A stretch of DNA of 64,000 nucleotides from JAJRQY01 sp965224435. GTDB lineage: Bacteria; Actinomycetota; Acidimicrobiia; Acidimicrobiales; SZUA-35. Of this stretch, positions 24,062-31,886 are shown piece after piece. Made by a program: the position numbers and the translations under genes. Each line of letters starts with the position of its first letter. Position 1 is the first letter of the stretch. The notes under the pieces were generated by a model that worked only from the letters and a program-made list of their open reading frames with translations, did no database searches and was not told where the DNA came from. The stretch lies in the NCBI GenBank assembly GCA_965224435.1, contig OZ245048.1, positions 496,001 to 560,000 on the forward strand, given 5' to 3'.

Positions 24062-24792
24062 CACCTACCCAGACACTGCCGTTGGTTGATGAAGAATGGG
24101 ACCGGGCTCTGGCCATTGTCGCTCATCCCGATGACATGGAATACGGAGCAGCTTCGGCTGTTGCCCGCTGGACCGCTCAGGGAAAGTCCATCAGCTATCT
24201 CTTGGTCACCCGCGGCGAAGCCGGAATCAAAAGCATGGCTCCTGACGTTGTTGGACCTCTTCGGGTGGCCGAGCAGATCGCCAGCTGTGCCGCTGTCGGC
24301 GTGACTGACGTGCGGTTCCTCGACTATCCGGATGGTCTGGTCGTTGAGGGACTGGAGCTGCGTCGCGACCTGGCGCTGGCTATCCGAGCAACCCGACCGG
24401 ATGTCATCTTGACCATGAACCACCATGAGTCCTGGGGTCCGGGGAGCTGGAACCACCCCGACCATCGAGCAGTTGGTCGATCGATCTTGGATGCGGTTGG
24501 TGAAGCATCAAATCCCTGGCTCCATATGGGCGCTGATGTTTCTGACTCGACCGAAGCATGGGGTGGGGTTCGCTTTGTTGCCGTCAATGCCTCGACCACA
24601 CCGACCCATGGAGTGGACATCACCACCAGCATCGATGCAGGTATCGCCTCACTGGAATGTCATGCCGAGTACCTGGCCAACCTCGACGGGGATATGGCCG
24701 ACCCAGCGACATTCTTGACCCACTCAGCCCAGCGAGTTGGCCCACAACTCGGCGTCGAGATGGCAACCCTCTTCGAAGTGATCCACTTCTAG
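24058..24792 (+). CDS. PIG-L/LmbE-family zinc deacetylase
   Basis: 244 residues. The zinc site is visible: AHPDDMEYG near residue 22 and NHPDHRAVG in the middle, the two hallmark motifs of the GlcNAc-PI de-N-acetylase/LmbE/MshB/BshB family. RGEAGI is also typical. The gene overlaps the AcnX small subunit by ATGA, the tightest form of coupling, so it likely acts in the same pathway, perhaps removing an acyl group from an AcnX substrate or product. MshB activity in mycothiol synthesis is an alternative, but the context does not support it. Confidence 0.9.
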   Translation: MTPTQTLPLVDEEWDRALAIVAHPDDMEYGAASAVARWTAQGKSISYLLVTRGEAGIKSMAPDVVGPLRVAEQIASCAAVGVTDVRFLDYPDGLVVEGLELRRDLALAIRATRPDVILTMNHHESWGPGSWNHPDHRAVGRSILDAVGEASNPWLHMGADVSDSTEAWGGVRFVAVNASTTPTHGVDITTSIDAGIASLECHAEYLANLDGDMADPATFLTHSAQRVGPQLGVEMATLFEVIHF

Positions 24793-24837
24793 CTGGCACG
24801 ACGGCCCGATCACCGCCAAAATGGATCGTGGATCCCG

Positions 24838-24887
24838 AAGATAATGGACTTCACGACCCACTATTGGGTCGCCAACTCCATTATCTT
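24838..24887. repeat. 50-bp palindromic element, copy 1
   Basis: Two 23-base arms (20 of 23 complementary) around a CTAT loop; core GACCCA-loop-TGGGTC, outer ends AAGATAATGGA and TCCATTATCTT. It lies between the convergent PIG-L and FtsX-like genes and could stop transcription from both sides. The second copy at 25456-25505 is in inverted orientation and matches the reverse complement of this one at 44 of 50 bases. Confidence 0.85.
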
Positions 24888-24907
24888 CAGTGATAGAGGC
24901 AGCCGGG

Positions 24908-25447
24908 CTAGGAGTCGGCTGGCTCGTCACCGGGAAACTGGATCTTGAAGACTCCTTCCAGAGCGGCATAATCTGCCTTGATCTGAGCGGGCGGAGCCTC
25001 GGGGTTGTCAGCATCTTGTGTAGGTCGGATAGTGACCTGGAAGTAGGTCGGAATTTCTTCAGGATTGATGAGCTCCAGCACTGTCGGCTGATCGGCGTAG
25101 TACTCCCGAAATTCGCGGAATACTTCTTCTTGGGAGACGTACCGAGAATTGGAGAATCGGTCGTCTTTGGTCAGGAGATCACTGATTCTCGCGATGCTCT
25201 CCGCTGTCGTGTCCGGATCGATCCAGATGACGAAATCGATGGGTTCTCCGGTCTCTGGATCAATGAGCAAGGAGTTGTAGAGAAGGTCAGGGCCAAAGGC
25301 CGCTTCCGTAGTTGCGGTTTGCTCACCGGACCGAAGGCTGACCATCCCGAACGCGATAGCGGCCAGGGCGAGGGATGCGGTGCCAACCAGCACGAAGACG
25401 CGCTTGCTGATGCCTCGCTGCGGGGCGGTTGTGCGGGTTCCTTGCAT
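24908..25447 (-). CDS. Orphan membrane-anchored protein resembling the FtsX extracellular domain
   Basis: 179 residues. A basic N-terminus and one membrane helix (about 17-38, VFVLVGTASLALAAIAFGM) precede an outside domain. Its segment VIWIDPDTTAESIARISDLL, RYVSQEEVFREFREYY, then LELINPEEIPTYFQVTI follows the strand-helix order and wording of FtsX ectodomains. The FtsX permease core helices and an FtsE gene are absent. The start lies only 8 nt from the second palindrome copy, and a TATTAT hexamer sits 11 nt before the ATG inside that element. The gene nearly fills the space between the two inverted palindromes. Function unknown; competing with or regulating FtsEX and a wall hydrolase is a guess. 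Confidence 0.75.
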   Translation of the reverse strand: MQGTRTTAPQRGISKRVFVLVGTASLALAAIAFGMVSLRSGEQTATTEAAFGPDLLYNSLLIDPETGEPIDFVIWIDPDTTAESIARISDLLTKDDRFSNSRYVSQEEVFREFREYYADQPTVLELINPEEIPTYFQVTIRPTQDADNPEAPPAQIKADYAALEGVFKIQFPGDEPADS

Positions 25448-25455
25448 GTCGTCAA

Positions 25456-25505
25456 AAGATAATAGAGTTGACGACCCAATAGTGGGTCGCCAAGTCCATT
25501 ACGTT
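25456..25505. repeat. 50-bp palindromic element, copy 2 (inverted relative to copy 1)
   Basis: Two 23-base arms around an ATAG loop, same core GACCCA/TGGGTC. It lies between the FtsX-like gene start (25447) and the Rieske oxygenase stop (25524). Possible roles are a terminator for the oxygenase gene, a source of the TATTAT -10 for the FtsX-like gene, or the end of a small mobile cassette. Confidence 0.85.
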
Positions 25506-25523
25506 CAGGGCCCGAGCGTGTTG

Positions 25524-26810
25524 CTAGTCGGCTACAAGGGTTTCGCTGACGGGGACCTGGAAGAGATCGGTGTCATCGTCGATGATGTAGTTGCCAGCAA
25601 TCAGACTGACCGACTCGGTGTCCGATGAGTCTGGTGCGTCAGATGGATCATCGGCAAAGGTCACTCCAATGGGGTCGCCACCTTCAGCCACGATGCGAAC
25701 CTGCTCCTTGAACTGGCGTCGAACCAGTGACACCCCCCGGTCTGTTGAGGACAAGCGCTCCTCGGAGTGAAGGGTGACTGGGCCTTGACCAACCTGGGTT
25801 TCGTAGTCTCCCGGGTACAGACGATGCTCTTCTTCACTCAGATCCTCCCAGGCTCGTTCGTCCGGCCCGTAGGTGCCGAGGCCCTGGGGCTCGGATCCCT
25901 TGGCAATTCGCAGGATGGCAAACACTCTCGTATGGGTGTCGTCAATGGGTTGGGTCCAGGACATGTTGTTGGTCTTGCCCAAGTAAGCCAGGGTTGGTGT
26001 TGGAATGACCCGGACGGTTGGCACCCGAATTTCGGTCACCCGATGCAAGGTTGTGCCATCGGGCAGCTTGCGATCCTGGGTTGCGGTGACGCCCCAGTCG
26101 TGACGCTGGAAGTTGATGGTTGGCCAGATCTCAAGCCGCGGGTCGAATTGGGGACCGCTGATGGCGTTGTGCAAGATGAACACGTGATAGGGATCCATAG
26201 CGTTCTCGTGGGTCTGGAACCAGTTGCAGGGAGCAACGTTTGGCCCGCCGAAAGCAAACCGATCAAAGGTGACCAATTCCTCGTCGTCAGCGATGTCTTG
26301 GAAGATGTCATAGACGGGGAACACCGGTTGTTTCTCGGGTGGCCCCATGTAGGTGAAGATCAGGCCACCAAACTCAACCACCGGATACCAAGGCTGGCGA
26401 TAGGAGCCACGGTTCCGGCCCCGGTCGGGCTCACATGGCTGGTCCAGGCAGGTTCCGTCAGCGGCGAATGACCAGCCGTGATAGGAGCAGCGAATGCAGT
26501 CCGACTCCACCTTGGCGTACAGCAAGGTGGTGCCGCGGTGACAACAGCGCGGCTCCAACAAGCCTGGTGTTCCGTCCAGCGTGCGATACAGGATCAGGTC
26601 TTCGCCCAGCATTCGAACATCACGTGGTATCGAGGTTGCCTCTGATGACAGGGCGATGGGATGCCAGTAGCGACGCAGCAGTTCACCCGATGGTGTGCCG
26701 GCGCCAACCTGGGTCAGCTCAAGGTCAGACTGCCCAGGAGTTCGGCCGTAGGCTCGGCCATCATCGGTTGGAACTGCGGGTACGTCGAGCTCAATGTCGG
26801 TTGTTGCCAT
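25524..26810 (-). CDS. Rieske non-heme iron oxygenase, large subunit (phthalate dioxygenase-like)
   Basis: 428 residues. The Rieske [2Fe-2S] site is CCHRG followed 17 residues later by CSYHGW. The catalytic mononuclear iron site is in NAMDPYHVFILHN, with the bridging Asp and two His ligands. YWHPIALSSEATSIPRDVRMLGEDLILYR is typical of the phthalate/phenoxybenzoate group of ring-hydroxylating or demethylating oxygenases. The needed ferredoxin/reductase is not encoded nearby, so electron supply comes from elsewhere. Aromatic substrate unknown. Confidence 0.93.
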   Translation of the reverse strand: MATTDIELDVPAVPTDDGRAYGRTPGQSDLELTQVGAGTPSGELLRRYWHPIALSSEATSIPRDVRMLGEDLILYRTLDGTPGLLEPRCCHRGTTLLYAKVESDCIRCSYHGWSFAADGTCLDQPCEPDRGRNRGSYRQPWYPVVEFGGLIFTYMGPPEKQPVFPVYDIFQDIADDEELVTFDRFAFGGPNVAPCNWFQTHENAMDPYHVFILHNAISGPQFDPRLEIWPTINFQRHDWGVTATQDRKLPDGTTLHRVTEIRVPTVRVIPTPTLAYLGKTNNMSWTQPIDDTHTRVFAILRIAKGSEPQGLGTYGPDERAWEDLSEEEHRLYPGDYETQVGQGPVTLHSEERLSSTDRGVSLVRRQFKEQVRIVAEGGDPIGVTFADDPSDAPDSSDTESVSLIAGNYIIDDDTDLFQVPVSETLVAD

Positions 26811-26849
26811 GCCTCTAATGGATCACAAACGAGTCGGTGCAACCAACTG

Positions 26850-27278
26850 CTAGCCAGCGAACACGATTTCGTCGAAGACGATTCCGGCAGCCAGCGTCTT
26901 GTGGACGGGGCAGTTCTGGGCGATGTACTCAAAGCGTTTTCGGACGGCATCATCAAAATCGCCATCGATGAAGATGCGTGAGGTCACCCGGTCGACCATG
27001 CCCTTCTTGGAATCGTCGCACTGGTCACAGTCCTCGGCGTGAACCTTCTCGTGGGTGTATTCAACCGACAGCGAGGTGATGGTGACATTCTTCCGCTTGG
27101 CGTACATGGACAGGGTGATCGAGGTGCAGGCAGCCAAGGATCCCAGTAGGAGGTCATAAGGATTGGGGCCGGTGTTGTCGCCGCCGAGATCGATGGGCTC
27201 GTCGGCTCGCCAGGTGTGGGTGCCGTTGGTGATGTCAACTCGATAGTCCGAAAGTAGTTCTGCGGTGATTGATGTCAT
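26850..27278 (-). CDS. OsmC/Ohr-family protein
   Basis: 142 residues with the two active-site cysteines of the OsmC family: LAACTSITLSMYA and NCPVHKTLAAGI. The N-terminal W and DLGGDNTGPNPYDLLLGSLAAC match OsmC-like thiol peroxidases that reduce organic hydroperoxides or act on disulfides. It has an additional ECxxC-like cluster (EDCDQC) in the middle. It follows the oxygenase gene on the same strand, 40 nt upstream in transcript order, so the two may be cotranscribed. Confidence 0.9.
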   Translation of the reverse strand: MTSITAELLSDYRVDITNGTHTWRADEPIDLGGDNTGPNPYDLLLGSLAACTSITLSMYAKRKNVTITSLSVEYTHEKVHAEDCDQCDDSKKGMVDRVTSRIFIDGDFDDAVRKRFEYIAQNCPVHKTLAAGIVFDEIVFAG

Positions 27279-27359
27279 GGGGGTGTCAACCCCGAGATAA
27301 CCCAGGCATTCCCGGGAGCGTGATCGCTGTCGTCATTGCCGCCAATCGATCAATCCCAT

Positions 27360-27365
27360 TAGGGT
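27360..27365 (+). promoter_or_regulatory. Leaderless-type -10 element (TAGGGT)
   Basis: TAGGGT, 6 nt before the ATG at 27372 of the DinB-type gene; same hexamer and spacing as the AcnX operon. Confidence 0.5.
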
Positions 27366-27371
27366 CGAGGC

Positions 27372-27938
27372 ATGGACCTTCGAACCTGGATCGGTGGCGA
27401 TCTTGACTCGCTGCAGAATCGTCTGAGCAATGGCATCTTCTCCGTCATTCCCCATGACCGCTTGGCCGATCGGGTTGACGATGGTGGTATCGCCGCCCTC
27501 TATGTGGCCTGGCACACGGCGCGGCATCAAGACCTCTCCGTCAATGGTGTGTTGCGAGGGACTCCCGAGGTGCTGGATAGTTGGAGCGAGCGAGTGGGGT
27601 TGGACGGGGACACATGGCGCGGCCTGGCTGAGGGAGAGGACCACGAGCTCATCACCCAGCTGGATCCTGAAGCTGTTGTCGGATACCTGATGGCCGTGAT
27701 TGACGAGACTCGCTCGTGGGTTGCCGATGGGGACCTCAATGTCTTGGACACGGTTCCCGATAGTGCGGCCGCGTTAGAGCGAATTGGAACTCCACCGGAG
27801 CGCTTCGATTGGCTCTATGGCATGTGGGAAGGAAAGCCAGCGAGCTTCTTCCTTGCCTGGGAAGCGCTGGGTCATGGTTACAACCATCTTGGCGAGCTCA
27901 CTTCCATTCGCAACCGTATGGGATTGAGTCCCTTCTAG
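27372..27938 (+). CDS. DinB/mycothiol-dependent enzyme-fold protein
   Basis: 188 residues, helical-bundle protein. Histidines expected to bind metal lie in AWHTARHQDL (about 48-57) and GHGYNHLGELTSIRNRMGLSPF near the C-terminus; the latter ending is common in actinobacterial DinB/DUF664-like proteins. The fold is used by mycothiol S-transferases and maleylpyruvate isomerases, so a role in thiol-dependent detoxification is likely but unproven. Confidence 0.75.
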   Translation: MDLRTWIGGDLDSLQNRLSNGIFSVIPHDRLADRVDDGGIAALYVAWHTARHQDLSVNGVLRGTPEVLDSWSERVGLDGDTWRGLAEGEDHELITQLDPEAVVGYLMAVIDETRSWVADGDLNVLDTVPDSAAALERIGTPPERFDWLYGMWEGKPASFFLAWEALGHGYNHLGELTSIRNRMGLSPF

Positions 27939-27957
27939 TTCTCCGCCGGGAGATCAG

Positions 27958-28779
27958 TTACTCGGCTGCTGCTGAACTTCCGACCGCTACAACGGGTAAC
28001 TGGAGCGATTCGCCGGGGTAGATCAGATTGGCGTTGCCCGATGAGAGCGAGGCCCGATTCAGCTCAACCAGCTCGGCCCAGTAGGGGCTGACCTCAGCAT
28101 TGCTCGGAGCCACTCCGTTGCTCTCGGTGAGTTGAGCCCTGGCGATGCTCCAAAGATTCTCGCCTTTGGCAACCACGTGCGGGCCAACTTCGGTACGTTC
28201 GGCGGGCGCAGTCGGCGACTCTGGTTCAGATGCCGATTCAGCTAAGACGGTCGGTTTGGCAGATGTGGAGGAGGCAACAACCGAGGTCGGGGAGTGATAG
28301 GCCGATGATGACGTGAATTCGAGCTGAGGGGCCGAAGAGGTAGCGGTTGAAGAGGTTGGGACGTCGACACCCGTCTCAACGAGCACCAGCTCCGGGCGGC
28401 TATCCGTGTTTGATCCACAGGCCGGTAGAGCTACCAGGCCGATAGCAAGCGAGCCATGGGCAAGGCGGCGAGCCAGGGGCATTGCCACCTGTTCGCTCAG
28501 CCGGTGGAGGACTCGGGAGCCTGATCGGTCGGCGAACTGCACCAGCATGAGACTGAGTGTGAACCACAAGGCCGTGGCCACAGCAGTGAGCCAGAGAGCA
28601 CCCAGAAGGGCTTCTTCGGGGTCGGTCAACGCCTGAGTGTTGGGGGAGAGGGCAACAAGAGCGATCAGTGATGAGAACCCGAATCCGGTCCAGAGGTGAG
28701 CCGGAACTCCGCCGCCATCGAGTCTTGATCCCACCGACCCGGTCGGCATGCATTTGTTGGAACTGTGTGCATTGAACAT
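27958..28779 (-). CDS. Membrane-anchored LysM-domain protein
   Basis: 273 residues. Two hydrophobic segments (about 30-50 and 58-82) are followed by a third near LAHGSLAIGLVALPACGS, then a long Ser/Thr/Ala linker. The C-terminus is a LysM module (GENLWSIARAQL to LIYPGESLQLPV), which binds peptidoglycan. It therefore ties the membrane to the wall. Partial spacing of the LysM residues is stretched by an insertion (NGVAPSNAEVSPYWAEL), as seen in other actinobacterial LysM proteins. No hydrolase domain is present. A minus-strand TTGACA at 28811-28816 is the likely -35. Confidence 0.85.
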   Translation of the reverse strand: MFNAHSSNKCMPTGSVGSRLDGGGVPAHLWTGFGFSSLIALVALSPNTQALTDPEEALLGALWLTAVATALWFTLSLMLVQFADRSGSRVLHRLSEQVAMPLARRLAHGSLAIGLVALPACGSNTDSRPELVLVETGVDVPTSSTATSSAPQLEFTSSSAYHSPTSVVASSTSAKPTVLAESASEPESPTAPAERTEVGPHVVAKGENLWSIARAQLTESNGVAPSNAEVSPYWAELVELNRASLSSGNANLIYPGESLQLPVVAVGSSAAAE

Positions 28780-28785
28780 GCGATA

Positions 28786-28816
28786 TAGCTAATCAGAGGT
28801 AAATAACAGTTGTCAA
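28786..28816 (-). promoter_or_regulatory. Candidate promoter of the LysM-protein gene
   Basis: Perfect -35 TTGACA (28811-28816) and TAGCTA (28786-28791) 19 nt away, itself 6 nt before the ATG at 28777-28779. No ribosome site is present, so a leaderless message is likely. The spacer is slightly long; an alternative -10 is GATTAG, three bases further from the start, with a 16-nt spacer. Confidence 0.45.
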
Positions 28817-28910
28817 GAGGAAATGACACAATATTGCCTTTGACCGTGAGCATTGTGTGGCGAAGGGGCCGGATTTCTACAGCGTCGCCCGAGGGTGCCG
28901 ATGGGAGAGT

Positions 28911-29483
28911 GTGACTGATGAGCGCTCCGTGCGGAGGATTCGACAAGAGGCCCGCAGCTTCCAAGAGGACGTTGAGGCCTCAGTTGCCGAGCTTGCTGCA
29001 TCGGATCGAACCTTGCGGGACGTGCTCATTGACTACGGCAAGCAAGGGTTTGAGTTGCGGGTTGAAGTGGCCGACCGCTATCTGGTTGGCCGGATTGAAC
29101 ACGTTGGTAAGTCCGTACTGCGCCTGGTACTGAGTGAAGGTCGCAAGGTTGATATCGCCATCGAGCACGTCGTGGGGATTCGTCGGGTTGGGATCACCGT
29201 GCTTCCTGGTGAAGTCACCAGTGGTCACCCGGCTTCATTGATTGCTCGGCTCCGAGAATCGGTACAAACCCAAGAAATGGTGCATGTAGAACGGGTGAGT
29301 GGTGAGGCCATTGATGGCCGCGTGGTCGCCGTGTTGGACTCTGCTGTTGAGATCGAATCTGGCCGTGCTCCGGCAAACAGTGTTCGCTCAGGCAGCGCTA
29401 ACTCGATGAACTCTGGACCAAACGGTGCCACCGTGCAGTGGCTGGTACCAATTGAAGCCATCATCTGGATGTGGCGCCTCTAG
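28911..29483 (+). CDS. Conserved-looking protein with two barrel-like segments, function unknown
   Basis: 190 residues from the GTG at 28911, which has GGGAGA close upstream; an in-frame GTG at 28857 would add 18 residues. The N-terminal 40 residues form an acidic helix (SVRRIRQEARSFQEDVEASVAELAA). Two strand-rich parts follow: RYLVGRIEHVGKSVLRLVL with KVDIAIEHVVGIRR, and GEAIDGRVVAVLDSAVEIE with VQWLVPIEAIIWMWRL. Both look like small Sm/SH3-type barrels, with the second interrupted by a Ser/Asn-rich loop. It sits beside the Tad locus, as similar proteins may elsewhere, but I cannot assign a role. Confidence 0.65.
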   Translation: MTDERSVRRIRQEARSFQEDVEASVAELAASDRTLRDVLIDYGKQGFELRVEVADRYLVGRIEHVGKSVLRLVLSEGRKVDIAIEHVVGIRRVGITVLPGEVTSGHPASLIARLRESVQTQEMVHVERVSGEAIDGRVVAVLDSAVEIESGRAPANSVRSGSANSMNSGPNGATVQWLVPIEAIIWMWRL

Positions 29484-29539
29484 AACGCTAAAAGTATCTC
29501 GGGCCCCGCTGCCTGTGCAGCTCTCTAGGCCGAAAAGAA

Positions 29540-29791
29540 CTATTCGGACTTGGCTGGGTCGAAGTCCAAGGTGGCGATGACCCGGTTTCCCTTGAGCGTC
29601 TTGATCACATCTTCCAACAGGAAATGGAACTTTCGAGACTCGGGAAGCCTGCTGGCAGGCAGCCTGCCGTCATTGGCCATCGTGAGAACTGTGCGAGTGT
29701 TCAGGTCCAATAATTCGGCCACCTGAGCGGTATTCAACATGGGAGGGTAGGTCTCGCGGACCGCCTCATATCCGTCCTTGGGTTCTTGCAT
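29540..29791 (-). CDS. Excisionase/MerR-type helix-turn-helix DNA-binding protein
   Basis: 83 residues. MLNTAQVAELLDLNTRTVLTMANDGRLPASRLPESRKFHF is a textbook winged helix-turn-helix of the excisionase (BldC-like) family. No integrase is near, so it is better read as a small transcription factor, similar in size to BldC of streptomycetes. It is divergent from the Tad pilus operon and may control it. TAGTAT lies 6 nt before its ATG. Confidence 0.85.
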   Translation of the reverse strand: MQEPKDGYEAVRETYPPMLNTAQVAELLDLNTRTVLTMANDGRLPASRLPESRKFHFLLEDVIKTLKGNRVIATLDFDPAKSE

Positions 29792-29797
29792 TACCTC

Positions 29798-29803
29798 ATA
29801 CTA
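29798..29803 (-). promoter_or_regulatory. Leaderless-type -10 element (TAGTAT) of the HTH gene
   Basis: TAGTAT on the minus strand, 6 nt before the ATG at 29789-29791. Confidence 0.5.
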
Positions 29804-29967
29804 GCGCTCAATTCCTCTCACTTGCTGCTATATTGACAGAATTCCCCGCCACGCTACGTGTTCTTGGCAGGACCTCGTGGCACTTCTGTCACCGACTCAC
29901 CCACCAGTAACTTCGGTCACAAGCGAATTACCTCTTCGCTGAACCGGACACTAGGGAAGCGGCAGAT

Positions 29968-30621
29968 ATGCGGGCACCACGGCGATCACTACAGCAATTC
30001 ACGATGGCGCACGGCCTCATGGTCCTTGCTGGACTCATCACCTTCTTGACTGTCAGTTCTGTCCTGCGGGATCGCCAAGAGACAGTCGAAGTCATTGTCG
30101 CTAGTCACGAGCTGGTCGCTGGCAGCGGACTAGAGGCTGGCTCGTTCGAGACCATCCAGATCCATGCCGACTCCCAACTGGTTGGCCAGCTGGCAACAAC
30201 AACAGACTTATCGGAACCAGGTCAGCTCGCACGAGATCTCGGCTCGGGTGAGCCACTCCTAGTCAGTGACATTCGTCCGCTGGAAACCGGTAACGCTCTT
30301 CGGACCATCGCCATCCCCGTCTGGCGTTCGACCATTGCCGGTCTTGGTCTTCGGATTGGCGATCGTGTTGATCTGATTGGTCTCGATAGCGCAGGCAATC
30401 TTCGATTCATCGCCACCGACACGGCAATCTCCCGCCTACCTGGTTCATCCTCAACCGGGGCCTTCGGTTCCGAAGCTGGTCGAGAATCTTGGATCACTGT
30501 GCAAGTCACTGACCAAGGGGCCCTCGATATTGCTCTGGCGCTGCGGTCAGGCGATGTCGAAGTCGTTCGATCAACCGGAGCGGCAACTCTCGAAATCGCC
30601 GCCCCAGCGGAGGCATCATGA
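29968..30621 (+). CDS. cpaB: Flp pilus assembly protein CpaB/RcpC-like (SAF domain)
   Basis: 217 residues. One N-terminal membrane helix (MAHGLMVLAGLITFLTV) is followed by an outside SAF domain (VEVIVASHELVAGSGLEAG) and a beta-rich region with RTIAIPVWRSTIAGLGLRIGDRVDLIG, matching CpaB. In diderm bacteria it partners the secretin; here it would work in a wall without an outer-membrane secretin. It is the first gene of the Tad operon and ends in an ATGA-type overlap with the next gene. Confidence 0.85.
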   Translation: MRAPRRSLQQFTMAHGLMVLAGLITFLTVSSVLRDRQETVEVIVASHELVAGSGLEAGSFETIQIHADSQLVGQLATTTDLSEPGQLARDLGSGEPLLVSDIRPLETGNALRTIAIPVWRSTIAGLGLRIGDRVDLIGLDSAGNLRFIATDTAISRLPGSSSTGAFGSEAGRESWITVQVTDQGALDIALALRSGDVEVVRSTGAATLEIAAPAEAS

Positions 30622-31886
30622 GCGAACAGATCACCGTCGGTCTTGCTCTCAGCTCACGCCCCTGGCGCGGCGCCCTGCAACGTCACTGCCGAGACCACGT
30701 CGCCGACATCTCCGTCACCCTCATCCGAGACGCTAGAGACGCACTGGACAGCGGCCTCGACCTGGTCATTGTCGATGACGACACCAGCTGGCTCTCCTCT
30801 CCATTTGTGTCAATGGCCCGCGAAAATGGCATGGGAATCATCGGGTTCTACGACCCGCTGGAAGCCGACGGCCACGGACAACGACATCTGCAAACAGTCG
30901 GAGTCGACTCAACCGTCCCCGCCAGCCTTTCAACCGAAGACCTGATTGACCTTGTTCGCCAACTGCGGCCAGACGTGGCAATGCTGGAAGCCTTCGATGC
31001 CATTGCCGCTCAAGACAGTGACCGGGTTACACCAGAACAGCGACGAATTGTTGCCATTGGTGGACCGGCTGGAGCAGGAGCAACCGAGGTCTCCGTCGGC
31101 TTCGCTCAACGATGGGCCAAGAAACGCAACGAACGAGTCATCCTGATCGACGTTGACGAAACCCATCCGACGATCGCTCGTCGGCTCGGGCTCGGTATCC
31201 ATCCCCATGTCATCACCGCGGTTGAGGCCCTGCGCGGTGAACGACTTCGCCTGGACAATGACGAAGGCGAAACCATCGAAGGTTGCTTGGCTCAGCCCGC
31301 GGTCGCCGGCTCAGCCATTCCCTTCGACGTGATTGCCGGGTTGGCGTCTCGAGATGACTGGAACCTGCTTCGATCTGATGACCTGGACCTCCTAGTCAGC
31401 GAGCTCTCCGCCCGATGGCCCGCCGTTGTCGCCAGGATTGGCCCCCAACTCGAAGACCTTTCCCGATCCGTTGACCGGTTCGGAAACAGTCGGGCAATCG
31501 CCACCAGCGCCTCGCACATCATCGGGGTTTGTGATGGCTCCTCAACCGGGATCCTCCGATTCGTTGACTGGCTGGTGGACCTTGTTCCGCTGGTGGGCGA
31601 CAGCCCCATCGATGTGGTCATCAACAGGCCTCCGCGGTCAGCAGCAGCACAAAGCCAGCTGATTCATCAGCTACGTGAGATTGCCGGCGACCGAGTCAAC
31701 CAGATCGAGATCGCACCCCGAGATCGCAACGTCGAACGCGCTGCCTGGGACGCAACCGTGGCCAGCAAAGGGCGTTTCCTGAAAGCGATGGACCGACTGG
31801 TTGCTGGTGTTGCTGACCCAGTCCAGAACGAGCCGAACCAGGTGTTGGCCGAGAACGATGAAGAGATGGAAGAGGTAGCAGCATGA
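30618..31886 (+). CDS. CpaE/TadZ-like ATPase of the Tad pilus
   Basis: 422 residues. An N-terminal receiver-like domain (to about 130, with VIVDDDTSW) is followed by a MinD/ParA-type ATPase domain with the deviant nucleotide loop GGPAGAGATEVS and RVILIDVDE. The usual GKGG Lys pair is not seen, as in several TadZ proteins. TadZ positions the pilus machine at the cell pole. The start and stop overlap the neighbouring genes by 4 nt each, so expression is coupled to CpaB and TadA. Confidence 0.85.
   Translation: MSEQITVGLALSSRPWRGALQRHCRDHVADISVTLIRDARDALDSGLDLVIVDDDTSWLSSPFVSMARENGMGIIGFYDPLEADGHGQRHLQTVGVDSTVPASLSTEDLIDLVRQLRPDVAMLEAFDAIAAQDSDRVTPEQRRIVAIGGPAGAGATEVSVGFAQRWAKKRNERVILIDVDETHPTIARRLGLGIHPHVITAVEALRGERLRLDNDEGETIEGCLAQPAVAGSAIPFDVIAGLASRDDWNLLRSDDLDLLVSELSARWPAVVARIGPQLEDLSRSVDRFGNSRAIATSASHIIGVCDGSSTGILRFVDWLVDLVPLVGDSPIDVVINRPPRSAAAQSQLIHQLREIAGDRVNQIEIAPRDRNVERAAWDATVASKGRFLKAMDRLVAGVADPVQNEPNQVLAENDEEMEEVAA

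Noticed and set aside
29540..29791. Excisionase-like protein as a sign of a prophage or integrative element
   Set aside because: No integrase, attachment site or phage gene is present; such small proteins are common chromosomal regulators in actinobacteria.
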